Source of the DNA: Rhyacichthys aspro
Taxonomy: Eukaryota > Chordata > Actinopteri > Gobiiformes > Rhyacichthyidae
Direction: 5' to 3'
Assembly: GCA_036850595.1 (NCBI GenBank)
Contig: CM072168.1
Span: forward strand, 14,251,982 to 14,315,981
DNA length: 64,000 bases
The position numbers and the translations under genes are program-made. Positions 28,380 to 40,500 of the stretch are shown here, in pieces (within the stretch, counting starts at the first letter, position 1; each line of letters begins with the position of its first letter). Below the pieces are notes generated by a model. That model made no database searches, was not told where the DNA came from, and saw only the letters and a list, made by a program, of their open reading frames with translations.

Positions 28380-29100
28380 AAGAACACGTGTATATTAAAG
28401 GGTTAATATGGGCTGAAACAGAGCTGCAACATTTAAAATAGTCTATACACTGTGGCACCACGTTAATAAGCTCTATCTGGCACTTGTTGTTGTAATTAAA
28501 CACGTGTGATTTATTGACCACCACGCATACTGTGGCTTTTGAACTTGGTAAAGGCTAACTTCATTCATTTCATCATCTGACCGAAGTGAAGCGTGCAGTC
28601 CCTGAAGATGCACTATGGCAGAGACAGTGTGTGTGCCGCCATAGGTAACCCGGCTGCAGCCTCAGAAATAAGAGGCCCTTTGTAACCTAATCGATTGTCG
28701 AGCTGAGAGGCAGACTGGGTCTACACTCTGTGATCCGTTTCGCAGTGTGTCAGACCAACTTCCCAGAATAGCAACTCGGGCTGCCTGTCTGCTGCTGTGC
28801 ACTGTGCTCTTGAAGAGATGGAGGAGGAAGTCAGTGGTGGATTGAACAACTGTTGCTCGAGCCGCTACCTCTTTTTCGGAACCCCAACTACATTTGAGCC
28901 CCCACCGCGTGGCGCATGTCGGGCTACAATGAAGTCAAACTGAGACACCCAATGTGGATCAGTGTGCCAGTTCGTGGGATTATATAAACTCCTATGTGTT
29001 GAAGGTAAAGCAAAAGACATCGGAGACATGACGAAGTGCATGTACTGATACCTGAATGCAGCCTGGCGTTAGATCCAGACGCTCTGCTGTAAGAGGCGCA
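28380..29100 (+). promoter_or_regulatory. ikzf2: Candidate ikzf2 promoter region
   Basis: From about 28,560 the sequence becomes richer in G+C and in CpG than the flanking AT-rich DNA, and it stays so to about 29,890. Two CACGTG E-boxes occur at 28,385-28,390 and 28,501-28,506. A canonical TATATAAA lies at 28,981-28,988, which would place a start site near 29,010. A good splice donor (GTAAGAGG) begins at 29,089, so a first untranslated exon of roughly 29,010-29,088 spliced to 29,999 is possible. Alternative starts nearer 29,800, where CGCGCG occurs, cannot be excluded. All of this is inference from motifs. Confidence 0.45.
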
Positions 29101-29998
29101 TGTCTGCAGCAGTGAGCAGTGGGCAGACAAGGAGCGTCTGTCTGATGAATGGAAAGGCAGACGGAGTCGCTGCCGTGTACTGCGGTGATCGGATAACCTG
29201 TTGAATTGAAGCTGTCAGTCAGCTCCCAAGACGTGCACTGATACAGAGCAGTTAAGGACAGAAACAACGTCGATTTAAATCATACAGGCTATATTTTCAT
29301 CTGTGGTGTGCTCACTCGGGTTGTCTACAATTCAGTATGGAGCCTACATAGGAAAAACATAAAGTACAGCATACATTGTGCTGTTTTGTGTCAGTATCGT
29401 GAAGTTTGTGCCTCAACTGCTGCAAAAGGCGGTTTGCAGCAATTAGCAACATACAATACATTGCATGTGATTCCTATTATTTCCACACGCAGCTTGTTGA
29501 CAGTAGTTTGAAATGCATCATATACTGTAGCTACCCACACGGATTTTCCAGTCCTCTCAGTTTGTTGAAAAATAGCTTGGCTGCTCCCTGCCACTATGGC
29601 TAATTCCTTAGGAACCGGTGGATCCAGTTTGATCGATCCCTCTCCATCTCTTCCTTCAACAACTTGTTGAGTCTTACCCCCGTCTCTGTTCGCGTCTGTC
29701 CTATTGTACAAGTGCTTTGAAAAAAGGCTCGAAGAGTTCGGTTCAACCGTGAAAGTGTGAGAGCTGTGAAGTTTGCGTGTTGAGCTTCACGGGACAGTGT
29801 CAGTGACGCCTTTAAAGTGGAAAAGACGACGGAACGCGCGCTCAAGACGCAGCGGCAGACACCTGTAGGATATTAGACACGCGCTGCTATTAAACTCTAT
29901 TCTGCTCTCATGGGATTTTTTTAAATGTATCTGCATTTTGATGCTGTGACGTGAAAATGGTATTTATATAACTGGACTTATTTTCTTTTGTTTTTTAG

Positions 29999-30078
29999 TG
30001 GAGGAGGACACTTGGTACCCCCTCCTCTGTCCCGGACTGAAATCCCCTACACACGCTGCACTGGGGACACATTTGAAG
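29999..30078 (+). other. ikzf2: ikzf2 5' untranslated exon (predicted)
   Basis: This 80-nt segment has a strong polypyrimidine tract and acceptor (TTTTGTTTTTTAG) before it and the donor AAG|GTAAAC after it. It contains no ATG. It sits between the promoter-like region and the start-codon exon at 30,849, as expected for a non-coding leader exon of an Ikaros-family gene. A reading frame crosses it, but that frame begins inside the upstream acceptor region and runs on into the intron, so I do not treat it as coding. Confidence 0.6.
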
Positions 30079-30848
30079 GTAAACCGTCTTTTGTCTCATT
30101 TAGGCTTGATTTAGCTCTTCTTGCAGCAAATACAAAGGTTCTCAAAATGATCAAAGAAACTTCTGATTGTGAACTTCCAAGTATACTTCAGTCTTTGGAT
30201 TTGACTAAAGACTAGTCAATAAATTGTTTATTATTAGACATTGTGCATATTATATCTGCTTAACCCTCTAAATAATTTTCATAATCAGTGACACTTAGAG
30301 TCTTTTTAATTCTCATTAAATGTTTTATCTTTTCTTTATACCACAAAAATGCATAGTGGCAGACTACAAATATTTGAATGTACCGACTGTACTTTAACAT
30401 CTTTTTAAACCAATGTCCAATCATGCTTTTCTTTACATAAGCTGAAAAAGGTAAAATAACATTTGATTCCACTATTGTAATAGTTTAAAGTCAGGTGGTT
30501 AAGGCCAACTTAATATTTTACTGAGGTTTACTGCTAAAAACATAGGATAAATTCAATACCAGAATAAATTCGTGAGTGAAGAGAATGAAAGTTATATGTG
30601 TGTTAACACATTTTTGCGTTTCAGTTGTCATGCAACTGAAAATGTTTTACGCACTCATTTTCAGACTTGTGAATATGATGATTATTTAAGCCAAATCTTA
30701 ATGTTGTACTTAAGGTGATTCAAGACTGTTTTACCAGCAAAAACACACAAATCCATTTTTTAAATAAATAAATATATAAGTGCATTATAAAGTAAAAAAA
30801 AAAAAAAGTTTTAGAGCAGTTAAATCAATGTTACTTTGTTGTACACAG
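30079..30848 (+). other. ikzf2: ikzf2 intron between leader exon and start-codon exon
   Basis: This is a 770-bp AT-rich intron (GTAAAC...ACAG) with poly(A) runs near 30,795. I saw nothing else in it. Confidence 0.6.
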
Positions 30849-30866
30849 AAATCCCAAAGCATTGAA

Positions 30867-30894
30867 ATGGAGGCTCCAGATGGCTTCTGCTCCA
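30867..30894 (+). CDS. ikzf2: ikzf2 coding exon 1 (start codon)
   Basis: The exon begins at 30,849 after the acceptor TTGTTGTACACAG. The start ATG at 30,867 has a strong context (G at -3, G at +4) and no upstream ATG in this exon. It encodes MEAPDGFCS plus one base, then the donor CCA|GTAAGT. This matches the opening of mammalian Helios (METEAIDGYITC...) in both position and pattern. The exon is too short to be noticed as a reading frame on its own and was found from the splice sites and the family N-terminus. Confidence 0.85.
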
Positions 30895-33800
30895 GTAAGT
30901 TCTCTTATTGTTACATTTTACCACATAATTCTATGCACTTTGACATATTACACATTACACACATTATGCCTTGACCAAAGTATACTGCAGTACATAGGCA
31001 ATAATGTTTGGTATAATGATGATAAAAATAAATGATTGTAAAACTTTGATTGGCACTTTATTAGTGATATAAAACATTAATTTTCTGCACACAAGTGTAA
31101 ACATTTCGAGGGATTTTCCCTCTTTGCAGCCTTTTTCCTGTTCACCCCTTAAAGCTTGAGAGAATCATGCATTACTGACATCCTGTTGAACGCAGCAGAT
31201 ACTGGATATGTGCTTTGTGGTGCTCCATTGCCCTTTGCTGGTTTCCTTTGGGCTTGTGTCTATATGATCCTGCCTGCCCCCCTTCACCCCTTGCATTTTG
31301 GTTTTGTATGTGAAGCAGGTAGCATGTTGTTATGACACGAGTGGGGACTTTTAAGTGTTGACATTGTTATTTCAAATTAAATTTGCCAATTCACAATACA
31401 CGGCTCTTTATCCACTATACTGGATAATACTGCGTCATTGTTTGGTAAAGATGTTTTAAGTTAAATGCTCTAATATTTACAGAACGTTGATATAATAAAT
31501 ATAGCAATTTACACATCATATACTGCATGTGTATTGACCAGGTGAGATAACGTTTTGGTCATGATCATTTTTTGAAACATTTTTTGGTCATGTTAAAGAC
31601 CAAAAAAAGATAGACGTGTACAATGCAATGTTAGACACACTGACTTTTCCAGAGATAAATCATATCAAAATAAAGGAAGAAAAAATGGCCTTGTTATGGA
31701 GCACACAAACATGATGACCTTATATGCTCGGTGACAAAATAAATAGCCTTGATACCACTGCCTGAGCATTTACACAGTTTGCTTTCTAAAAGTCTTTACA
31801 ATAACACTGAACACTGAGAACTGAGGATGTTTTGAATTCTACTTTTTATTTCAGCCCATAACTCCCCACCACATGCTCTGTCACTGTTTCTGCCTCCCAC
31901 ACTTTCACATAGCCTGCTTTATCTTTCTGACCCTTAGTTTGAGAATGAGTAAACATATTGTAGTAATTTGTAATTCAGTAATACGTCAGCAAATATAGCG
32001 TACCTTCCTTTCCATTTTATGTAGGCCTAGACATTTGTTCCTTTCCATTTGTCAGCACATTAGTGGATTAAATCATCACAATTTGGTGTATTACTCAATT
32101 ACGCCTTGATCTTAATGTTTGAACCGATTTGACTCAGCAAAGACTTGTCGCCAACGAAAACTTCGATTTAATCTGTGAAAGTGTAAATGTGGTTAACTAC
32201 ATTTGTGGGCATTTTCCAAACATTAATGGTTTGTGGTCCAGTATGGAAAACTGATTATTATGTGTAGAACTGTATTACAAGCTACTATACTGTGAATCTA
32301 TACCATCTATACCTCTCTATATGTTGCGCAGTATAATGTAAAAAGTTACATAGTGGTGATTTTAAAAGAGAATGGCTGATGCAACACAATGGCTTTGGTT
32401 GAAACTTCATAGTAATAAAGAATTGCTAAACTAGCAAACCTTACACCTGATCAAACTACAATTATTCACATTAATAGCATTAATGGCATAGATTAGATAT
32501 TAGATATGAGATCATTAATATCTTAGATATACCCAATATTTCTAGAAATACATTTATTGTTGGCTAAGCTTCTCCATTTCATGTGTGGCATTATTTAGCA
32601 CACAGACAAATAAAGCTGGCTTGAAGTTACATAACGTGGCACTACCTAAGTTTCTGTCACTAGCTGCTAATATTTTAGTTCATAGACAGCTTCAACTCTT
32701 TATTTTTGTTACACCAATATAATTATGTAGACAATTGTCTTCAATAATGTCATATGTCAGAATGTAGTTGTAAAGACAGTTTTACACTCTTAATGGCAAT
32801 TTTATGAACCCATCCTCTTGCTGCGTGTGCTGCTAGTCACAGTGCTGTGTCAGCTACAGTAATGGAAAATCCTTCATGACAAATCTGGGCCACTCCTGTC
32901 TCCAGGACAGCACTGCCAAGGGATAGTCGGTGCTGGTCACCTGAGATTTCCTCCAACCCCAACCTGTGCAACCTGAGCCCCGTCCCAGGGATTGTGTCAT
33001 GGACAACGTCTCCCAGCAAGCCCCACTCAGTGGGGCCTTAAACATAATCAAACAATGCAAAAGAGTCAAACTAAGAAACTGTCACAGCAAAACATGATCT
33101 GACTCAGGTTGTCTTTTATGTATTATCGTGCATAGCAGGCAGCTGATTAACCGCTGACATATTATCAGAGCTTTTCATTTAGAAATTTAGGTTGGGCATT
33201 CAATGCCTTTTTTAATATATTTTACTATAAAGCCCAGCACATCAGGTGTCTGATAAATGAGGTAGCCTGAATGTGTCATTGTGGATATATAGTTTCTACT
33301 TTTGTTAGCTGTCTGTATTCTATGGTAAAAATTTCACTGTGTCTCTCCTAAGGGATCTGACACCTGGGTCAGCAGGGGTGTTTGCCTGTTGCCACTGTAT
33401 TGTTCAGGTGACCCTGATGGGGCCAGGGTGTAAGAGGATAAGGGATTGGTTTGCTCTCCCTCTGAGTGGACACTGGCTATCCATGGCCTGGCTTCTGTAC
33501 ACACTGCTGAGAGTGTGCAACCCGATCTACATTTACTGGACATTAGAATCCTATAGGGGCATAAAGACAGCTTAGTTAGGTGCCTTATGTTGCATTTTGT
33601 AGACTTACCTCCATGGCTAGTAAGTAAAACATTCAGGGAAAACAAAGAAAAACTGAAGAACACCTTGAACTAAACGACTGTACAATTTGTAATATGGTCT
33701 ATTGTGTTTTTAGCCAATGTTTTAATCATTTATTTTGAAGAAGAAAAAAAAAGGGTCCTTGTGATGCTATGCACAATGAAGACCACAGTGTATCTGGCTG

Positions 33801-36800
33801 TCTCCTAGGTAATGGCCAATGCTCTCCTGGTAAAGAGAATTCAAGAATGCTGGTGGATAAGTCTAATGGACAGACAGCTCCCCATGGTCCTAAATCACCC
33901 AGTGGTAAGTTCTCAGTAAATACTGTTTAGTCTACTCGGAATGCTGCATGCTCATGTCTGGAAGAATGTTTGCAGACATCAGAAGGTTTATAATGATGAT
34001 CAATCAATGTAACAAGGTTATGGGCTGTAAACAAATAGATTAAAATTTTATTTATATAAATAAGTAGTATTGATGGTCATAGTGATCCAATTATATACAC
34101 GGCACATAGTTGTACATAGTCAATGAAATGCAGTCACTTACATTAATTAATTTGGGGCAATTTTGAGTTGCCATTTCACCTGGGGATTAATCTAACCCAG
34201 CCACAACACAACTTCCTTCTCCTTATTCTTATTTTAAATTTTAAATTTAACAAAGGTAAAACAAAAATGTTCATGAATTGATTTGTAGGTTATGCCTTCT
34301 TTATGCTTTCAAATATCCTTCCAATCCATTTTTTTGTAAATTCATACAGTGCACAGGCTCATACACAGGGTTGTTAATAAATACCAAATACTAAAATACT
34401 AAAACCGTCTCTGTGTGAATCCCATTGTCTGTGTCGCCCATTCAAGTATACTCTATCGTTATTTGATCACTCTGTGCCTACCACTCCGCCACATGACGAG
34501 ACACAGATGTAAAGATGCAAGGAGCTGAATAGCATAGATGTTCAGGTCTGCTCCGTGTTGCCAGGATACAGCTGTCAAAGACAAGTCTCGATCTTGGCGC
34601 ATGTGTTGGGATAAGTGTTTCAACAACACAAACACTGGCCCTTGGAAACATACAGTATGAAGCATGTAGACAGCTCTGTCAACATTTCTTTCCCGCTCGC
34701 AGCAGGGATCTGGATTTTGAAATGGTCTGAGATTTAGGTAGATGAGTACCTGAAGGGACTGTTGAATGTGAGAAGCAGAAGTAAAACAAACAGATAGGCA
34801 CATACTGTGATTTTTGTCCTTTCAAATCCCAAAACAGGACAATCAGGATCAGTGAGTTAGCTAGTCACCAGATTAGCTACAGTGTTTGTTTAAGATCCAA
34901 TTCACATACTTCTTCCTCTGTAGCAATATGTTTAAACATATTCTCCTCATTAAAATATAACTTACTTTTGGAGATGAGTTGAAGTCATATAATAATATTT
35001 TTATTCTTGATATATGGTCATAGGCAGTCTTTTTCCTCACACCATTAGAACTGTACAGGAAAAAATGTCTTAAATATGCACTACCTCAGTCTTTCCAAAT
35101 GATGGGGCATGCGTTTGACAGATAGTCTACAATATTTATTTTATTTTCCAGCTGACTGTATTATTTTTGGACAAATGTGTTTTTTTGGTAACTGGCCTCT
35201 AGTCAGTATTGAGAATAATTCAGTGTTTTAACCCAACATGAGTAAATAATGGACACTTATGTAATTTTCAGTTAATTATTGATTTTTTTAAACTTCTTTA
35301 GCTTTGAGAAAAAATTATAATTTGCAAACATATGTCATTCTCAGGTTTGTAATGTTGGTTTCTATTCATTTCTGACCAACTGCTCATCTTTACCTCAGGT
35401 CTGTAACTGCTGCTACCCTGTGTATTTTTCTATAGTTTCATAGTATTTCTAATAGTTAAAACCTAGAGACTGCAGGTGGTGAATACTTTCCTGCCCCCAC
35501 ACATCCCTGGACATACACATATATGGTCAATTATAAAGCCTTTTAGCGCTGTCATCCAGCAAGTCTCCCATTGCCAGTTTGGTGTAAGAAGCTTTAGGCC
35601 TGTGGCACTCCCTTTCTCCCCAAGGACAGCCAGGAACCAGACCATCCTGTTTCTCTCTCCTTCTATCACTCTCTCACACTTCTTTCTATTTTTCCTTGTT
35701 ACCAGAAAAGTCTGTGTTAACACCATCTACCTGTTGAGTTGCTAAGTTACTGGCATGCCCACTCCATAAGCCCATTCATTGATATATTATTTAGGTATAG
35801 TATAGGTATGGTATAGGTCACTCTTTGTCCATTTAAGATTAGTCTGCACAAGATTAAGATTGTTGTTTTCTTATGGGAATGAGTAAAATACAAAGATTCA
35901 GTTACTAAAGTCATGTATCTTATGCACAGTTGCCAAGATTCAAAGCATATATCCTTCTATTATTCTACTGATCTCGCTCCAGATATTTTAATTTGATTTA
36001 GTTCTGATCCACTTGAAGTGGAATGTTTTATTTTTTTGAATCCGCCTTGCATCTAGTCTAAACCTTGCCCTAAAAAACAACACTTTTGAGTTTAAAACTC
36101 CATTGAACTCTCCTTTGTATAAAGATACAATGAGGATTTTCAAGTGTCGGAAAGAAATTAATTAAAAGATAAAAATATAACTAGGTAATATATTTGGCTG
36201 ACATTATTTACTTACTAAATGGGCCACAGTGTTCATTTGAATGAGAAGTTTGTCTAGGAAAACACTTAACATTTAAAATGTCAAGTAAAATGACCTCCCA
36301 CTTGTCAATTTGACTTAACAATAATAAAACACAAGTAAAAAAAAACAAAAAAAAACAATTAACTATAAATCTGTATAAACATATACTGAGTATTACTTTA
36401 TTGCTCAGCCCGCTGTTATGTTTCATTTTTCAGAACTAACAATTAAGCAGGAGGATGAAATCATGGAGGAGGCAGACAGTCGAAGTCTTGAACTTGAAGA
36501 GATGAGTCAAACAGGAGAAGAAGGAGTACCACTGGAGGAGTCTATCTCTGATAACCTTCAGGATGGGATATCAGGGCCTAATGTGACAGCTGAGGCAGGA
36601 GGGCGACAGCCTAATGGTACGGATCAGTTTAGTTTCCTGATGTAAGTCTTTAAGCTGAAACTCCACATTGATGATAAAGGATGATGGATTAACTATCCAC
36701 TTAACTGGTTGTGCACATCTTTGAGAGTGAGTCACAAATCATTTCTTTTTCCTCAGCAGTGGGTGTGGAGTGCTGTTGATTGTTATGTTCTGAGACAATA

Positions 36801-37536
36801 ACTTAGTCTTGGAATAATTATCAGGGAAAAATATCCTAGGAATCCCCCACAACCTGTTCCAACTGCCATGGTGACAGCTTTGGTTGCTACAGCATTAGGA
36901 TCATATTTCTGTTTTCCAACTGGCTCTAGATCAAAAGGCATTGGTTATTACAACAAAAGAGAGTATGTACAGGTCATGTACAGGTCATTTATGGTGTACA
37001 ATCTGGAATGTGGACATTTTCCACTGACCCATTAGTCATTCAAATTTTAGTTAACTAAAATTAAGCACAAAACTGACACAGAATGGCATAAAATAGCATT
37101 ACATCGCAATGTGTAGTCAAGTTTCTTGTAAAAGTTGCTGCGATTATTTAAAGTTGATGAGTCAGTTCCAGTGTGAAGTTTTCATTTGATTTCTATAGTA
37201 CAATATAATAACACTAAAATGTGGTCAGTCAAGTCTCTGCCAGTTTTGTACAATGGGCAGCTGTAATACTTGAGTCAGCATCATAAATAAACTATAAGCT
37301 TTTAGTGAAACATGAAGTGGCTTGCTCATTGACACAAATGCCAAAAAGCTTGCAGCTATGCTCACATTGGCCAGTGTGTAACTGCAGAACTGTTTTACCT
37401 ATAATCTTCCCACTTATATTTACTAAACAGACATCCAGTATATACAGAGAATTTAGAAAGCTAGAATTTATAAAAGTATTTTATACATTGGATCTTTGTT
37501 GTAGTTCACATATAACTATTGGAATTGGCATTGCTG

Positions 37537-37585
<49 letters not shown>

Positions 37586-40500
37586 TTATATAGTTATATA
37601 TATAGTTAGATAGTTATATAGTTATATATATAAAACACTATGTATAACTTATGATTAATCTGTGGGTCGAGCCCCATTTATAGTTTGAATCTGATTCTGC
37701 CCTTTGAAGGACCATCAGTCACAAACAGCACCCTTCTGTGTTGTCAGTGCTTAATAAAGCCCCAATCCACAGTGACTTCCTGTGCATGCCTCTTCTAGGC
37801 GAGAGGCCGTTCCAGTGCAGCCAGTGTGGGGTATCGTTCACCCAGAAGGGAAACCTACTGCGACACATAAAGCTGCACACAGGAGAAAAACCCTTCAAAT
37901 GCCCATTCTGCAGCTACGCGTGCAGACGACGTGATGCCCTCACTGGTCATCTGCGCACTCATGCTGGTAAGGCCAAGACTCTACTCTAGTGTGTACATAC
38001 ACTCATTGTTTTCTGCTCTTTGATGCCTTAATACTACCTGACACTTCATATTTTATTCTGTTTGGTGCTTTGTTCATTTAAAAATTCCTCAAATAATGTC
38101 TGCGTTCCACAAGAAAACAAAAAATGCACTTTAGAAATGTAGCTTTAAGGTACCACTCTTTCTCCAAAATTACTATTAAATTACTATTAAAATACCTAAA
38201 AACTGCATTGAGTTTACAGGTTCAGTAATTACTTTTAGCGTTAATTTATGAAATAAAGTTGTGTTTTGTAAAATGTAAAAAAGGGAGATTTGAGGTCTGC
38301 TAAGATCTGTTTAAGTTTTCCAGCTTTTGACTTTTTTATGTACAATGCTTTTAGTGCTTTGTGGTAAATAACCAAGATGGGTCGTCTCTTAGTACCTTAT
38401 GAAGGAGCAGAGTACGTTGCCGTCCCTCTCAACTGTAACCCACTTTTTTTTTCAAGGTGGTTGTGCTCGCCAATCTTTTGAAATCAAGGTCATTTTTTTC
38501 TCTCATGCCTTTACAAGTGTTATTTGAACAGGATTCTATGAAAATTGCAGCTCATGCACGATCTTTATTTTTTATTGGCATTTAATACACAATAAAATTC
38601 TATCTTCATATTAATGACCTAGAAAATTGTTTTAACCATTGACCATGCCAGTGACTGATAATCATATTAGTAATGTTAGTAATGAGTTCTTATCACTGTA
38701 TATTTTACAAGTATTAACAAAATACCAAAATAATTTTGGTGTGGTGCAATGGGTATATTTGGATCACTGTCTTATTTTTTGATGTGTTCTTATTGTGCTA
38801 TTCTGTACTGGGATGACGTTTCACCTTTTCTGTCAGACACATTTTTATTATCATTTTAATTTAATTCATTGGTGTAAAGGACAGTATCTTGGTGAAAAAT
38901 AACGTGACCAAATCAGCTGCTGGTTGCCAGGAAAAGCAGGTCTAACGAAAAGAAGGAAATGTCTGTGCTGTAAAGGCATATACAGGAAATATTAAAAACA
39001 AAACAATAATAGACTATATCTTCATATCTGTAGCGTACCATATAAATCATGCATCATGTATATCATGCAGACATGTTCACCATACATGTAGAGTTGGGCT
39101 AATTTGAGTTTATTAGGCAAATTTTTCTATCCTTATGTTGTGGACAATTTGCTTGAAAAATATAGCTGCTAAAAGGTGACCTTCCACTATTCTATACAAC
39201 ATCTGCACCAGTTCATGTGTGGGCGAGTCTATAAGGTCTTAAAGTAATGAAGTGAACAGTATGTGCAGCTGAAATAACAAAAGACTTGATTTAATGCATT
39301 GCCTTCTGTTTGTGCTGGAATGCTGCAAATGAAATTGAATTCCATGATGTTTTTACTCTGTCACCAGTCAAAGGTCAATGACCGAATTGAAAGGTTAATC
39401 ATATTGAAACCTTTTGTCATTCCTGCATTATGTATCACAGACAGAATCATTATAAGCCTAGTTTCAAATTTAGCCAGTACAGTGTCATTCAAAGACCACA
39501 AGTGTAGTACAAGGCAGTTAGTCAGAAAACATGCTCTCATCATTCACTAAAAACAGTAGCGTTTCTAGTCGAGCATACCTTTGAGTTTCATAAGATTTAA
39601 TAGCCTCATTGACAGTATTCTGCCCAATGTGTCATTCCTTTATGAAGAAGTGTGCATTATTTTTGTTAGAGTTGTCATTCTTGGGATCTAATATGATGCA
39701 AGAAAGTTTTTCCCAATACACCCAGGTTTGACCTGTACACTCCTGCTACGTGTGTTCTGTGTGTCTAAGTGTCTAATTCGTGTCCTTGACTGCACTCTCT
39801 AATCTCAAACTGAAAATAGAGCTTCGGACTGTACAAATGATATCTGCCACTACTGTGGTTTAAGTAATGACTGTAGCGTCTGGATCAGTTAGCTGTCAGT
39901 CCACTTACCAAGTATATTTATGAGTCATTAGACAGTTTTGAAAATGCTCCATCATAGGAGCCAAATATATTTCCTTAATATATTTATTATATATTTGTAA
40001 ATATATTGAATGTTTATTTTAATATTCATTTTCACATTTGGTTATGACTTTGTGCTAGCTTTGTAGGAAGGAATCAAACAAAACAAAAATGTTGCAATGA
40101 ATCATTCTCCACCTCCATAAACATATACCATTGGCGCTACTTTCCTATAACGGCACCATTGGATGTGTGATCATCTCTGCAATTCACTCATCCTGTGCCA
40201 CAGCAGTGGGAGTGTACATCTCCGAGAGCGAAGCATTTTCAAATACACACATTCGCAGTGAAACTGTCTGTTTCGCCCACTAGTCTTTCTCTGTCTGGCA
40301 ACAGTGGAATCCTCACACTAATAGTGGAACATCTATGATCTCACAGGCTCACTTTTGGTTTGTTTGTAGGCTACTTGGCGTTTTTACTACTACGCACTAC
40401 CTAAACAGCACAGCAACTTAAATTATCTCATTGGACTTGCCCACGCTTCCTTTGTGTGCAGCGAGAAATTAAATTAATATGCTCTCCATTCAATGTCTTC

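Larger units (their letters stand above)
36617..37798 (+). other. ikzf2: ikzf2 intron, 1.2 kb, at the place of the lost ZF1
   Basis: The intron runs from GTACGG to CTTCTAG, phase 1. It contains the DR5 element at 36,971 and the TA repeat at 37,541. In mammals the ZF1 codons would occupy its first ~78 nt as exon. The sequence here shows no cysteine-histidine pattern and meets an in-frame stop at codon 11 after PN. Confidence 0.85.

Noticed and set aside
37305..37583. 92-codon frame ending in Ile-Tyr repeats
   Set aside because: It lies inside an ikzf2 intron and is prolonged by the TA microsatellite.
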